A DNA stretch of 64,000 nucleotides from Onchocerca volvulus (lineage: Eukaryota; Nematoda; Chromadorea; Rhabditida; Onchocercidae), in assembly GCA_000499405.2 (NCBI GenBank), contig HG738139.1, positions 13,194,898-13,258,897 on the forward strand, read 5' to 3'. Both the position numbers and the translations under genes were made by a program. The notes under the pieces were generated by a model that saw only the letters and a list, made by a program, of their open reading frames with translations, did not search any database and was not told the origin of the DNA. Of the stretch, positions 13,803 through 26,946 are shown piece after piece (position 1 is the first letter of the stretch; the number at the start of each line of letters is the position of its first letter).

Positions 13803-16800
13803 AAGAAAATTTTTCTAAATATTTCAAGGTGAAAGCTTACTTTGATTGTTGTTTAATTTTGTAATAAGCACTGAAAATTTACAAATGTGTAAAGGAATTT
13901 TTCGCAAAGAATTCTGAAATTTTTAAATGCAATATTTTTTTTTTGGATGGAAGATAGTCGAGAAGAAATTTTTGATCGAGCAATTCAGGATAACTAATTA
14001 GAAGAAATTGTAATTAGTAATTATAACGAATGCTTCAAATATGAAATATGGAATTGCAAATATGATAAGATTTTCGTAAATTTTCGAAATGTATTCAAAT
14101 TAAAAATAAGTTGTCGCTTTTTTGCTTGCGAAAAAGTAATGTCGCTTTTTTTTTTTTTTTTTCGCATTCATTTCATTCGCTTTTTTAGTTACAAATAAAT
14201 TTTAGAATTGTTTAATTTCTTATCTGATTACGATGATAATTTATGATTCATTGCTCAAGAAATTTATCATAGATATTACTGGACAAATCGTTTTCGGCTT
14301 AAATAACAAATTTCGAATCAAAATGCTATTGATAATTTTTGTTCTTTGTAATATTTTGTGATATTTTTTCTAAAAAAAATTTTCAATTTCATAATTTTTC
14401 CGACATAAATCATTTAAGAGATAGCAAAAATATTCTGATTGATATTTGCAGCAATTGGAATTTGCCGGAATTGTTATCATTTTACTGATTAAAAACTGAT
14501 TTGCAACAAAGATAACGCTTGATAAGATGCAAGTACAGAAATTAATCATCGAAACAATACTTAAATACATTTTCACTACCGAAATCAATCAATCCATCTT
14601 ATATTTCAGTTTCAACCAGTAAAATTCGCCTAAATTTCTTCCTTTGCAAAGTTTTCTTTTTTTTTAAAAAAAAAAAAAATTATTTTAGCAACTAAAAGTT
14701 TTTCTTGATATGTATATAAGTTTGCAATTTATTACACTAAAAAATTTTTTCATCTTTTTTTTTTTTGATTTAAATGATAATTAATCGAAAAAAAATGGAA
14801 TGGTTATAGCGTATAGTAAAAATTTAATTGTTTATTTGAAAAATTTCTTCCAAATTTTTAAAAAAATGAATTCTTTTATTACTTTAAATTGTTTTAAAAA
14901 TCAATTCATAGCAAAATATTTGAAAATATTTCAAAATGAATAATCAATACTTGGCATGATTCATTGCTCATTGTTTCTTTCTTCGAAATTTACCATTAAT
15001 TCTATTATACTTTTTTTTTAAAGATTCGTATTATTTCCAATAATTTTTAGATTTTGCTGATTTTCTGATTTTTTTTTTGATTTTTAAATTTCTTTATTGT
15101 TTTCTGTTTTTATTTTTTATTTCGACTATTTTTATTCATATTTGTATAGAAATAATTTTTCTATCTTTTCTATATTCATATTTTTCTATTCATTTCAATT
15201 TCAAAAATTTTTTTATGTTTTAAAAAAAAGAAGAAGAAAGGAAAATTTTAGAAAATATCAAAAAATTTCTTCCTTTTCCTCTCTACAATCTATCATAATA
15301 AATGTCCTTTCACCTACCGTATATCACTTTCGTTATCTTTTTTATCTAAAATGTTATCATTGTTATACGAAGAATTAAATTGGCCTTTTATTTTTCATCT
15401 ATTATTTAACAAAATATGAAACTTTCGAAGATGGGTCAATTTTTGAGAATGCTGTGGGAAATTTTTAAATTTGTTCGAAAAATTTTTCAAATTTATTGAT
15501 TTTGAAATTCGAACGATAGCCTGTTTAGTAATTAATTTACTTATCAGTGATTACATTAAGCCGAAGTAATGACTATAGAAATAATTAGGAGTAATGACAT
15601 TAAAGGTGGAATACAGTTGGTCTAGCAAATATAATTCAGGAAATTTTCAACTGATAAAAAATTATCAATTGATTTTTTCTTGTCATCAGTTATCAGTTAA
15701 AATGATACTGATTTATTTTGAACAAGTTTGTCATTTTACTTATATGGCAAATTTCTTTCAAATACATAATTGGTATCATTTCGAAAGATATTAATTAAAG
15801 TTCTAATATTCGTTATTCAAGTAAACGTAAGTTTAAAATTCGAGAAGTTCTCGCTGATCTTCTTTTAATGTCATTCTTGATCTGATTTGAATTTTTTTGA
15901 TTATGATTCGATTTCAGCGATATACTGAGTCAACTAGGAATTTCTTACTATCTTACTGTCGAAAACGAATAAAAAATTAGGAAACTATAAATTGTATCTT
16001 AAAATTAAATTAAATTTTGAAATTAAGTTATCTTGAAATGGAATTATAAATTTACTTTTAATTTCATTTATACAAATTCTGATTGTTTCTCTTCTTTATG
16101 ATATTTGTAAAACTTCATTATCATCATTGTGATTATTTTTGATTAAAATTCGCCTTCACAGATTATCAGTTTTCATTTTTAGTCTGTAATTTTATTTTGT
16201 TACTCAAATTTTTTGTCAAAAATTTCACTCAAAAATTTTAAATTTTTGTCATTCCTTTTCAAAAATAAAATTGATAAGATATTTGAATTGAATTTGCATT
16301 CAGACACTCTTTTCTTCCTTGATTAATTGTTTTAAATTTTTCTTAAATTTTAATCTTTAGAGTTCTTTTCTCATTAATGCAAAATTATATGTCATAAAAA
16401 TTTATTCTATAAATTAAGAAAAATTAAAATCCACTTTCGAAGAACTGAAAAAAAAATATATATGTCTCACTGAAGTAGTATTTATTAAGTTGTATGAAGT
16501 TTACTCCTACTAAAATTTGCCAGCAAATTAAGTTGCAAAAAGTTTACTCCAAGTTAAAATTGTCAGGAAATCGAGATTATCGGAAAATTCTCTAAATTAT
16601 CTTTCATTGATCCTACTATAAACAATTTAAAAATATTTCATTGTAATTAATTGCTAAATTTGATGAAAAATCTTCTTGTCAGATTTTGGTGAATTTTATC
16701 ACACCTGTTTTAGGTAAATTAGGTAAAATGACGTAATTTGACAATCAACAATCCATCAAGATTTTCGTGAATTAGTAAATAAATGATATAAAATTATTGA

Positions 16801-18773
16801 ATGCTTTGATTTTTTTTTTTTTTTTTTCTTATCAGACATATTTAAAAATGACAAATTTGCATAAACGTGAAAAAATATTCGTATGAAATCATTTTTATGA
16901 ATATTTTTACAGCAAATTATTTTTAGATTTATTAATTTCGGTTGACAATCAAGTTGTTTGCTGCTTTTGACGGGTCAAGTTTATTCCGGAATTATTCGTA
17001 CTAAGAATCATTCATGTTTTTGCTTTAAAGATTATTCGATCGCTTAAAAGGTTGGAAATTTTGCAAAAATTTTTTCAAACTTTCAGTGATTTTTGTATTA
17101 TATTATTTTTTTGTATCAAAGATTGATTAAAAGATAATTTATTCCGCTCAAAAAAATGATTTCATTATCGTTAAAAAAAATGTTTCTTAAAAATTTCAGG
17201 TTTTATTCTGCTCAAAAAGTTCTGAAATTGCTGCTTGATTAATTAGTTTAAATAATGAACAGTATGAATATAATTGAAAATATCATTGAGCATTTATCAT
17301 ACTGATATGATCAGTTGTACTTTGTTCAATTTTTTTTACGTTATCAATATATCATACGATCATTTATCTTCTCAAATAGTATCTACTTCATGTCTTATCG
17401 GATTATTTACTTTTTTTTTTCCAAAAAGCTTATCATTCATCCATAAATTGAAATTATTTAGCCTTGTACAAATAAAACTAAAAAAATTGATAAGAAATTG
17501 AATTTTTGTTTTTTTTTTTTGAAATTTTTTGTTTTTTTGCAATTTATTTTTTGAACCGGATTTGTACCACAGGTAATTAAAATTTATTAATTTGCGAATA
17601 AAGTTTCGCTTAAATTATTTGTACTTTTATTTTAGTTTTATTTTAGTTTTTTTATGAAGAATATTGATTAATTTTTGATTATTATCATTTATATGAAATT
17701 TTTAAAACGAAAGTAATTGAAAATAAAAATAAGGCTTAAATATTAAGAAAAATTTAAAAAAATAAGTCTATTAAGAAAGAATTACAGAAAAAATATTTAT
17801 TTGTTTTTATTTGCTTAGTATTATGACGACAGTAATTGCTAATGAATGGTATGACAAATGAAAAATTTTTTACCTGCTCGGATAGGTAAAAAAAAGGTAA
17901 AGAAAAAAAGGAATTCTAAAAGTACAAAAAAGTAAAAACAAGAAAATTGCAGTTTTATTGAAAACATAAATTTGACATATTAGAGCCTAAATTAAAATTT
18001 GACAAACCTAAGTTGTATCATTTCTCGGATGTAGCTATCAAATTTTCAGTAAATAGAAATCTCAGAAGTAATATAATTTATTTAATTAAAATAATTATTC
18101 AGAAGTTAGTAATGTGATTATTCAAATAATACCATAAATCAAAATTAGGAATGCAATTATTCAAATTTTTCTTAAATTTTAAAAGTAATATAATTATTTA
18201 AACATTGAATACTAAATGTTTAATGTTTATATTTGGCAATAAATTTCAAAAAATTGACAAATTACACTTGAATTAATATCTATTGAATTTGTTTGCATCA
18301 TATTTGTGTTTAAATTTTTGAATTGAAAAAATTCAAAAGAAAATAATAGAAATTACAAAAAGATATTTCTTTCATTTTTCAACTTTTTTTTTTTAAAAGA
18401 CATATACGAAAGAAATGAAAAAAAAAATAGAATTAAAATATTTCCTAATTTTTTAATTTATTTGAAAATATCTATACAAAACAATAACAACTTTTAAAAT
18501 ATAACTTGTAAATATTTTAACATTGATTTAAAAAAAAAAAAAAGCTTTGCCAATATTCATTTTTCTATTCATTTTCATTTTATTGGAACGAAAAATGATT
18601 TGAAAATGTTTACTTCTATCAAAATGCCTTCTTTTTTTTTTTTTTTGTTTTGAAATTATTCCTCATTTGCATCGTTTCTTCTCTTCTCTTTATTTCTCTC
18701 TCTCTTTTTTTTTGTGAAAAAATATTTTTGAAATTATAAAAAAATGAAAAAATATATATATTAATATATTTTT

Positions 18774-18783
18774 TTTATTTCAG
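18774..18783 (+). promoter_or_regulatory. Possible trans-splice acceptor before the GalNAc-transferase gene
   Basis: TTTTATTTCAG ends at 18,783 and is followed by GAAGTGATCG, about 240 bases before the start codon at 19,022. I see no first coding exon upstream, so this fits a spliced-leader or 5'-UTR acceptor. A GT 56 bases downstream leaves open that this is a short non-coding exon. Confidence 0.35.
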
Positions 18784-19021
18784 GAAGTGATCGAAATCGC
18801 AATTGGAAGCGAAAAAAAAAAAAAAAAAAAAAAGGACAGGTAAAAAAAGAAACGAAAGAGAAAAGTTCATTCATTTTCTTATTCAAAAATTATTCACGGG
18901 TTGGAAAAAAAAAAAAGTCAATTTGCGGTGTAATTATTAACCTTTCGCTTCTTTTTTCGTTACAAAAAAAAAAAATTTTGAGGAAAATTTTTTTTTTTTT
19001 TTTTTCACTTTCGCGACAATA

Positions 19022-22000
19022 ATGGCATTGAAACGTTGTTCATCAGGTTTATCATCATCATCACAAAGTTCATTAATTTCATTACTCTATCGAATGTTTC
19101 ATCCACGTTCAAATCAACGACGTAACATTCTTCTCAATATTTTATCATTAATTGGAGCTTATTGGATTATCACAACATTGATCTCATTTTCCAATAAGGA
19201 TATTGTAAGTTTTTTTTTTTTTTTTTTTTGTTTTTGATCAATTTGATTTTTTTTCGATCATTTAGTTTTTGTTTTTGATCATTTTTGTGTAAAAAATCAT
19301 CATTAACATTAATGACCTTTTGTTATATGCTAGGAATCATGTAATTGAATGTTTAAAAAAAAAAAAAAAAGGTCATGACAGCATTAAATCAATAATCAAA
19401 TTATTTCATTCAAATAAATTTCCTTGAATTAATTAAAGATTGATAGAGATCAAAATACAATCGAAAATATTGTTTTGCAAATTTTAGCCAGAAAAGGGCA
19501 AAAGTGGCCAAGTTTAGACAAAGCAAATCATTTAAATAATGGCCAAACTAGATGATAGAAGCATGATTGTTATAGTTATATTCGAGAAATTTTGATAAAT
19601 TCGAATGTTTACTATAAATTTTTTTTGAATATTTGCTGTAAATGTAGTAAAGTTTGTGGATCAATCGATTAATCGATTAATCGATTAATCAATTATTGAT
19701 TTTATTTAATGATCATTCGTAGGGTAGTCACGCACGTGGACGAGGATTATTATTGAAAGAACCAATTGGACGACAATTACAATTACAAGAAGACGGTTAT
19801 TTGGCGATTGATGATTCAAAACAACAACAAGAAATTAGCAAAAATAATAGTAGAAATGGAAATATGCAAATATTTGGAATGAATGAGAAACAATCGAAAT
19901 TGATTGACGGCGAAAAGGCGAAAAAATTCGTAAAAATAGAAGAAATCGCGGGAGAAGATAATAATGGATTAGAAAAAGTACAGGAAATTCTTCATTTTTT
20001 TTGATTTTAAACAAATTTTTGAATTAAAATTTTTGCATTATAATTTGTAAATTACAATAATTTAGTTAATTTGATGGAAATTTTTTTTTTTAACTTTCAA
20101 TTTCTAGCTCAATATTCCGCAACCAAAACGTTTCGTCTATATGGAAGGTAGTCCAATTTATAAAAAAGGTGATTCAAAACAACCTGGTGAACTTGGCGCT
20201 GCTGTAAAAATTGACAAAACGGTATTTAACTTATATTTAAGATTGAAAAAAAAAAAAAAACTACAAGTAATCCAGTTCACGTACTTACGTACGTATCCGA
20301 GGATCAGGAAAGTTTTATCCGTTAAAAAAAAAAGAAAAAATTGAACAAAAAATAGAAAATTTATTACTATGAAAGTGAATTCTATTATGATACGCTCTAT
20401 TGTATAACGTTTGCAAAATATTTACTTTTTTTTTTTTTGCTAAATATTTAATTTTTGCTAAAATATTCAATTGATATTTGATTTTTTTACTTTTTCAAAT
20501 TTGTAAATAAGAATATTCATAATTATAAAAGTAAATTCTATTATGAGAAGATTTATTGTTTGATTTTTTTTTTTCGCAAAATATGATTTTTTATAATTTT
20601 TGTAAAAATTTTATAAACACTTTTTTTCATTTTCAACCAATTCATTTAAAATTCTTTTTTTTTTCAATTTTTTTGATTTCTTTTTTACATTTCATTTTGT
20701 ATTCATAGAAAAGCATTCATAAAAAATTAATGAAATTTTGCTTTTATAACTAAACTATTTTTGATGTCACTTTTTTTTTTTTGCAGAAATTGTCACCAGA
20801 AGAGCGTAAACTTTTTGATGAAGGATTTCAGCGAAATTCATTTAATGAATATGCATCAAATATGATTTCCATACATCGATCACTTCCAAATAATACCGAC
20901 GAATTGTTAGTTTTTTAAATTTTGGGAATAATAAAATTTGACAAAAAATTATAAAAAAATTGAAGATTGGAGAAATTTTCTTTTTTTTTTTATTCACTTG
21001 AAATATTTCATTATTTATTGATGAAAAAAGGGTATAATTTTCATTTCTTTTTTACACAATTTCAATTTTTCGATTGGTTTTCTTTCAAAATTTCAAAAAT
21101 TTTTCAAAATTCAAAATTTTAATCATTTTTGCAACAATTTCACTTGATATTGTTTAAATAATAATAGAAATGAGAAGAAAATCGAAGAGTTATTTCGAGA
21201 CATTTTTGATGAATCATTTAAAAACAAAAATAACATAACGACAAAAAAAATTCTTAAATAATTTTGAGAAAATTGTTACACTTATAAGATTACAATCTAT
21301 GATAGCTTTTTAAATTTTCTAATTTTACAGCAAAATTCATTCTATCAATTTTCGAAAATTTAATCATTAATAAATGTTAAATACTATGCAGAATATTTTG
21401 CGCAACTTTTAAATTTATCAAATTTATTAAAAAAAAAAGAAAAAAAAATTCAAAAAAGTTTTATAAAAAAAAAATTTAAAAAAGTTTCAGTAGATAGTAC
21501 TAATTATTCTTTGCACTTCTCCTACCGATCATTTTAAGTGCTTGATATTGAAATCTTAAAATTTTAATTGTAAAAAAAAAAAAGAAAAAAAACCTTTGAT
21601 TTATCCGTCATACGACAGTTTATAGAGTTTTCAGACGGCGTGATATATTTTTAAAAATAATTGTAAGAAAGTAAAATTGGTAGCTTATCAGAAATTGTCC
21701 AATAATCAAAATGTGTTTAAAAAAATTGAAAAAAAAACATGAAATATTAAAAAAAAAAAAAGTTTTTGATGACATTGCATAAAAAACTGGATTCAGATTC
21801 AGTATCGGCTATTTGGCGATGACATCCTTCTTGGATTCTTGATTTTGTAACTTAAAGTTCAAAATTCTTCCACACATCTGAATTTACAATTTTACAAACT
21901 TGAAATCGGAAATTTTTGCAGATGTCGCAAAGCATCGTATCGCTATGATCTACCGGATACATCGGTGATTATTTGTTTCCACAATGAAGCCTGGTCAGTA

Positions 22001-22637
22001 CTTTTACGTACAGTACATAGCGTACTGGAAAGAACACCTGGTCATTTGCTTAAAGAAATCATTCTAGTTGATGATTTCTCAAGTTTTGATCATCTAAAGG
22101 TATGGATAAGGAAGTATAAAATTATAATTTTAATTATTTGATAAAAAAAAAAAAAAAAATTTAAATTCTCACTTTCCTTTTATCCCAAACTTTCAAGAAA
22201 TCAAACATAGTCGGATCGTAAATCTTTAATTTGCATTCAATTCCAGTAATCAACGATTTGGATGACATTTATCATGATGATAAATTAATTTAACTTTGGC
22301 TGATTGATAATTTAATGTCATTTTCCTGATAAGCTATTTTTTTTTCTTGACACATTTCAAAAATTCATTACAATAGATATCGCTTGTTAAATTTGATTAA
22401 ATTGTAATTTTGCTTTTGGCATATTTTTGGTGATCGGAATGGTTCGATCCAATTCCATTGAGAATTAATTTCGTGCTCTTTAAAGAAATTTAATTACTCC
22501 TCCTATTTATGGTAATAATCCCATTAGATTTAAAGAAAATTTCGCTAATTAAAGCGATATCGCAACAAAAATGCTAAAATTAGCACATAAATTTCCATTT
22601 TTCAAAAATTCTCAGTGATGGAAGATTTAGTTATTTC

Positions 22638-22722
<85 letters not shown>

Positions 22723-25700
22723 AAAAATTTATACTCATGATCATAATTATAACTATTTCTATATATAATTATAATTAAGATAAAGAAAGGATTAATTAAG
22801 TTAAATGATAATTATGATAATTATTAATTAAATCGGAATCTAAGCATCATTCTGATTCAATTTTTTTTCAGAAACCATTAGAGGATTATATGAGTCAATT
22901 TGGCAATGTTCGAATTTTAAGATTGGAAAATCGGATGGGTTTAATTCGTGCACGACTTAGAGGTGCTTCGGTTGCACAAGGAAAAGTATTAACATTTTTG
23001 GATTCACATTGTGAATGCATGGATAGTATGTAAATTTCTATTTTTTTTTCAAATTTTTTTGAATAATTTTTGAAATCAAAAATTTGCGAATTTTTTCGCA
23101 AATTTTCGATTTCAAAAATTATTCAAAAAAAAAAACTAAAATTCAGTTATATCGTTTTACTTATTTGAAGCTTTTCTTTTAATTATTTTCTGCCATGAAA
23201 TATTTTATTATTCAATTAAAAATTAAATATTTTATTATTCAAAATTATAAAATATATTTTCAGGATGGCTTGAACCACTTTTAGATCGAATAGCGCAAAA
23301 TTCGACAAATGTAGTAACACCTGTAATTGATACAATTGACCTGGAAACATTGCAATATCATTTATCAACTCATCATCGATTGAGTGTTGGTGGATTTAAT
23401 TGGGGCCTTGTTTTTAATTGGCATATTTTGCCGGATCGTGATTATCAGGCTATGAAATCACGAATTGATCCAGTACCGTTAGTTACTCTTAATATTTTAG
23501 GTTTCTTTTTTTTTTAATTAAATCTCAAAATAATGAAAATTTTGTGATAAGAATGTTTCATAGTACTACAAATTTGCTGGTGATCGATAAAATTGCCAAG
23601 GAAATTTCAAATTTTCAGATCTCCAACAATGGCTGGTGGATTATTTTCTATTGATCGAGCTTATTTTGAAAAACTTGGTGGTTATGATCCTGGTTTTGAT
23701 ATTTGGGGTAGTGAAAATCTCGAAATATCATTTAAAGTAAGGATTGGAAAATTCTTGGTACCAATCCAAATTAGTCCGTTTAGTCCTTAAAAAAAAAAAA
23801 AAATGAAATAATTTTTAAATTGAAGATTGTGAAAATTTCAAATTTCATTTTTTCAAATAATTCTTGATGATTTGAAAATTTTAATAAACTTTTTTTTTTT
23901 TTTTAGATATGGATGTGTGGAGGTCGATTGGAAATAGTACCATGCAGTCATGTTGGTCATATTTTCCGTAAAAAATCACCTTATAAATGGAGGACAGGTG
24001 TTAATGTATTACAGCGGAATAATGTTCGTTTGGCTGAGGTATTTTTTCAGCTAAGTTTATTTTGCAGAAAAATTTTGAAAAACTAGAATTCAAGAGAAGT
24101 CAGGAATTTAAAAAGTTACGATTTATTAGTATAATTTGCAAATTTTTGAGCATTTTATTTGAATTTTCGAAATTCCTTGCTAAGAGATTTGAGAATTTTG
24201 ATCAAAAAATTCTTCACTTTATCCATTTGAAATTTTTTGCTTGTTTATCAAATATTCGTCAAAAAATATTTGCATTATTATTTTTAATTTTCAATAAGTT
24301 CGAATTTCTCAATCGCTTTGAATTTTCTTTTTTTTTTTTTTTTTTTAATTTATTAATTGAAAAATGCCATTAGCTCTTCGAAATTTATTTTCAGGTATGG
24401 TTGGATGATTATAAAGAAATTTATTACAAACGGATCAATCATAGGCTGGTATTCTTTTTTTTTTTACTTATTATTTACTAGTAAAATACCAAAATTTGAA
24501 ATACTTGATAATTTATTTACAAATTATCATTTCGAAGATAAGCCGGTGATCAATTTTCGCTCTTTTTTCGCTTATTTTTTGCGAATTTCTCATAAATTAT
24601 CATAAAAAAAGATTATCGTAAATTATCATTTTAAAAAAAAAAAGATTTTGATTAAAGTTTAAAAAAGTTTAAATCACAGAAAAAAAATTATAATAAATTA
24701 AAAAAAAATTAAACTCTTAAAGATCAAAATGATGACGGAGTATATGAATATTTTTCTCTACCATTTTTGATTTCCAATATTAATCTAACTTAATTATAAT
24801 TGGTGTAGTATATATATTTTTTTCCTCTCTCATTTTTGATTTCCAATACCAATCTAATAATCTAATAGAACTTATTCACTAGAAATGGAGTTTATACATT
24901 TTTTCCTCTTTCATTTTCTAATTACCAATAATAATTTAATGTAATTTAATTACTAATAGCCTGAAAAAAAAAAGTGCTGCAATACCTAATAAATTGCGTA
25001 TCTTTTTCTGCAATTTTTCAACAATTGATTTTTCGCTAGTAATATTATTTCCTTCAAAAAGAGAGAAAAAATATTAAAAGAAAAACAAATTGGAAATGGA
25101 AATTTTTAGTAAGAATGAAAATTTGCATATTTCTTCCGATAAATCAATAATTTGAGGGTAACTTTGGTGATGTCTCAGAGCGAAAGAAATTACGCGAACG
25201 TTTAAAATGTCATTCATTTAAATGGTATTTGAATAATATATTTCCAGATTTATTTTTGCCATCAGAGGCAATTGCTAGTGGTGAAGTAAGATTTTTTTTT
25301 CCTTGTATTTTTACTCAAATATCTAAATTTTATATAAATAATCCGAATTTTTCTCTTTCCTAATTCACTTAATGTTTTCCAACTTTTTCTTTGTCTCAAG
25401 TTTATTTTTTACTTTTGTAGTTTATCACATTTAAAGCACATGTATCTCTATAAAACAAATTTAACTTATCAAGTACATAATAATAGGAAATGCTAGAATT
25501 GAATATTCATACTTTTTCTTTCCTTTCTCTCTCAAAAATCGGATTTTTAGAAAAAACATTTCGAAGTTTATGAAAATATGAAATTATAAAATGTATATAG
25601 ATTTATTCGGATATTTTTCATTTTGATCTTAAAATATAAAACAGTGTAAATTTTTGAGATTCGTAATCTTGGTAATCGTAAATATTGCGTAGATCATGAT

Positions 25701-26841
25701 GTTGGTCGAAATGTTATAAATGATAGTGTTATACCGTATCCATGTCATTTACAAGGCGGTAATCAGGTATTTATTTACTCGGAAAGATTAAAATTTTCTA
25801 AATAGATGATATATCGCAAGAATTGCGTCCTATAAATAATAAAAAAAAAAAATTGAATCTTATAAATAATATAACCGAAATAGAATATTTGACTAAATTT
25901 TTATAAGATCAAAAGATTTAAATTATAGAAATGAAATATCGCAATTTTCTTGTCCAATAAATTATCATTTTTTATGATTATCATTATGATTCTAAAATTT
26001 ATTTCTAAATAATTCATTCACATTTCTTATATTTATTTCTTTTATTGGCACTTTAAATTTACATATCAGTCCCATTTTTATCAAAATTATCATTTAAGTT
26101 TTGGATGTTAAGTAAAACTGGTGAAATACGACGTGATGAATATTGCATTGATTTTACGGGTCGCGGTTCACCGGTAACATATGAATGTCACGGTTCCAAA
26201 GGTAATCAACTTTGGGAATATAATCATAAGGTTGGTTTTATATATTTTTTTTTAATTTCAATTTTCTGAGAAATTTAATTTGATAAGAGGTCATCAAGAG
26301 GTCATATTCGATTCTTCCTACTCTGAATCATTCAATTATTTTTGAAGTTTTGAAAGACGAAATTATTAGATTTGAGAAAAATTCGTCATTTACTTTTACT
26401 TAATGCTTTAAACTGGATTTATTTACATATAAATTACTGTTATGATGGTTATTGGCTATTAGGATATTATTTGAGATAATCTAAAGTGACGAAAAGATTT
26501 CATCGATATAATTTTAGAATTTTAATTTGGTTGCGGCAGGTTGTTGAAAATTTGATTGTGAAAAAATCGGTCTCATTGCGAAACCGAAAAATGCTGAAAA
26601 TCAAAAAAAGAAAATGAAAAATAAATCCATATAAAATCAATTTCAGTCCTTTTTAACGCCCAAATTTGAAATTTCATTTTAGACCGGTCGATTATATCAT
26701 CCAGTATCACGTAAATGTTTAACATTAAGCGATGATGATAAGATGCTGATAATGAATATTTGCGATGATAAGAACGGACGACAACGATGGAGGTTTCAAA
26801 ATTTCAATGAAACATTAGCTGCACAAGCAGTTGCTAATTAG
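19022..26841 (+). CDS. Polypeptide N-acetylgalactosaminyltransferase (GT27), 14 exons
   Basis: Golgi type II enzyme that moves GalNAc from UDP-GalNAc to Ser/Thr, starting mucin-type O-glycans. Exons: 19022-19204, 19723-19977, 20108-20221, 20787-20905, 21922-22099, 22872-23025, 23264-23477, 23619-23736, 23907-24038, 24395-24448, 25157-25285, 25659-25766, 26099-26230, 26683-26841. All phases join to give 682 residues. A short basic N-terminus precedes one membrane segment (about 36-56) and a low-complexity stem. The catalytic domain has [11 protein letters not shown], the metal-binding DSH (about 327-329), [19 protein letters not shown] (about 435-441, with Ser where WGGEN is usual) and [11 protein letters not shown]-terminal ricin-type lectin domain shows [12 protein letters not shown] and QRWRF. 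The ATG lies just before the membrane anchor. The acceptors of exons 11-13 are not CAG. It belongs to the C. elegans gly group, but I cannot name the ortholog. Confidence 0.95.
19661..19692 (+). repeat. ATCGATTA octamer repeat in intron 1
   Basis: About four copies of ATCGATTA end some 30 bases before the exon 2 acceptor of the GalNAc-transferase gene. The unit is close to self-complementary. Confidence 0.75.
22639..22720 (+). repeat. A34-T11-A37 homopolymer block in intron 5
   Basis: About 34 A, then 11 T, then 37 A without interruption, inside intron 5 of the GalNAc-transferase gene. Such a block is prone to assembly or base-calling error, so its exact length is doubtful. Confidence 0.8.
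23054..23131 (+). repeat. Near-perfect 37-bp hairpin in intron 6 of the GalNAc-transferase gene
   Basis: The left arm (23054-23090) contains TGAAATCAAAAATTTGCGAA. The right arm (23095-23131) is its reverse complement with one mismatch, and the loop is TTTT. It starts 28 bases after the exon 6 donor and lies wholly inside the 238-base intron. It could fold in the transcript or be extruded as a cruciform. Confidence 0.8.
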
Positions 26842-26940
26842 GCGAAATTAATATAAAACAGAATTTTTAATTCATTTCATTTTATCAATTTAGGTTAAAT
26901 ATGGGATGAAAAATTACTCCTTGAATTACTTTATTCTTAT

Positions 26941-26946
26941 AATAAA
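26941..26946 (+). terminator. Poly(A) signal AATAAA, GalNAc-transferase
   Basis: Canonical hexamer 100 bases after the TAG stop, the first one downstream in the sense direction. Confidence 0.5.

Larger units (their letters stand above)
1..18773. other. Gene desert, AT-rich intergenic sequence
   Basis: I see no supportable gene here. The open frames present are short and made almost entirely of Phe, Lys, Ile, Asn and Leu from T and A runs, with no family motif and no chain of splice-compatible exons. The content is homopolymer tracts, short two- or three-copy duplications (for example near 2.79-2.87 kb, 5.04-5.10 kb, 7.10-7.18 kb and 10.03-10.11 kb), and a few hairpins listed separately. It could include the promoter of the GalNAc-transferase gene that starts at 19,022, or belong to a gene left of the window. 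Confidence 0.6.

Noticed and set aside
14370..14588. Minus-strand 72-codon frame with several Cys
   Set aside because: No flanking exon, no recognisable motif, and surroundings are typical desert sequence.
22436..22465. GGTTCGATCC, a match to the tRNA B-box
   Set aside because: No A-box at the right distance upstream, poor pairing of the T-stem, and no acceptor stem; it lies in a GalNAc-transferase intron.
22639..22720. A-T-A homopolymer block as a poly(A) retroposition tail
   Set aside because: No adjacent processed gene sequence and no target duplication; probably slippage or assembly error.
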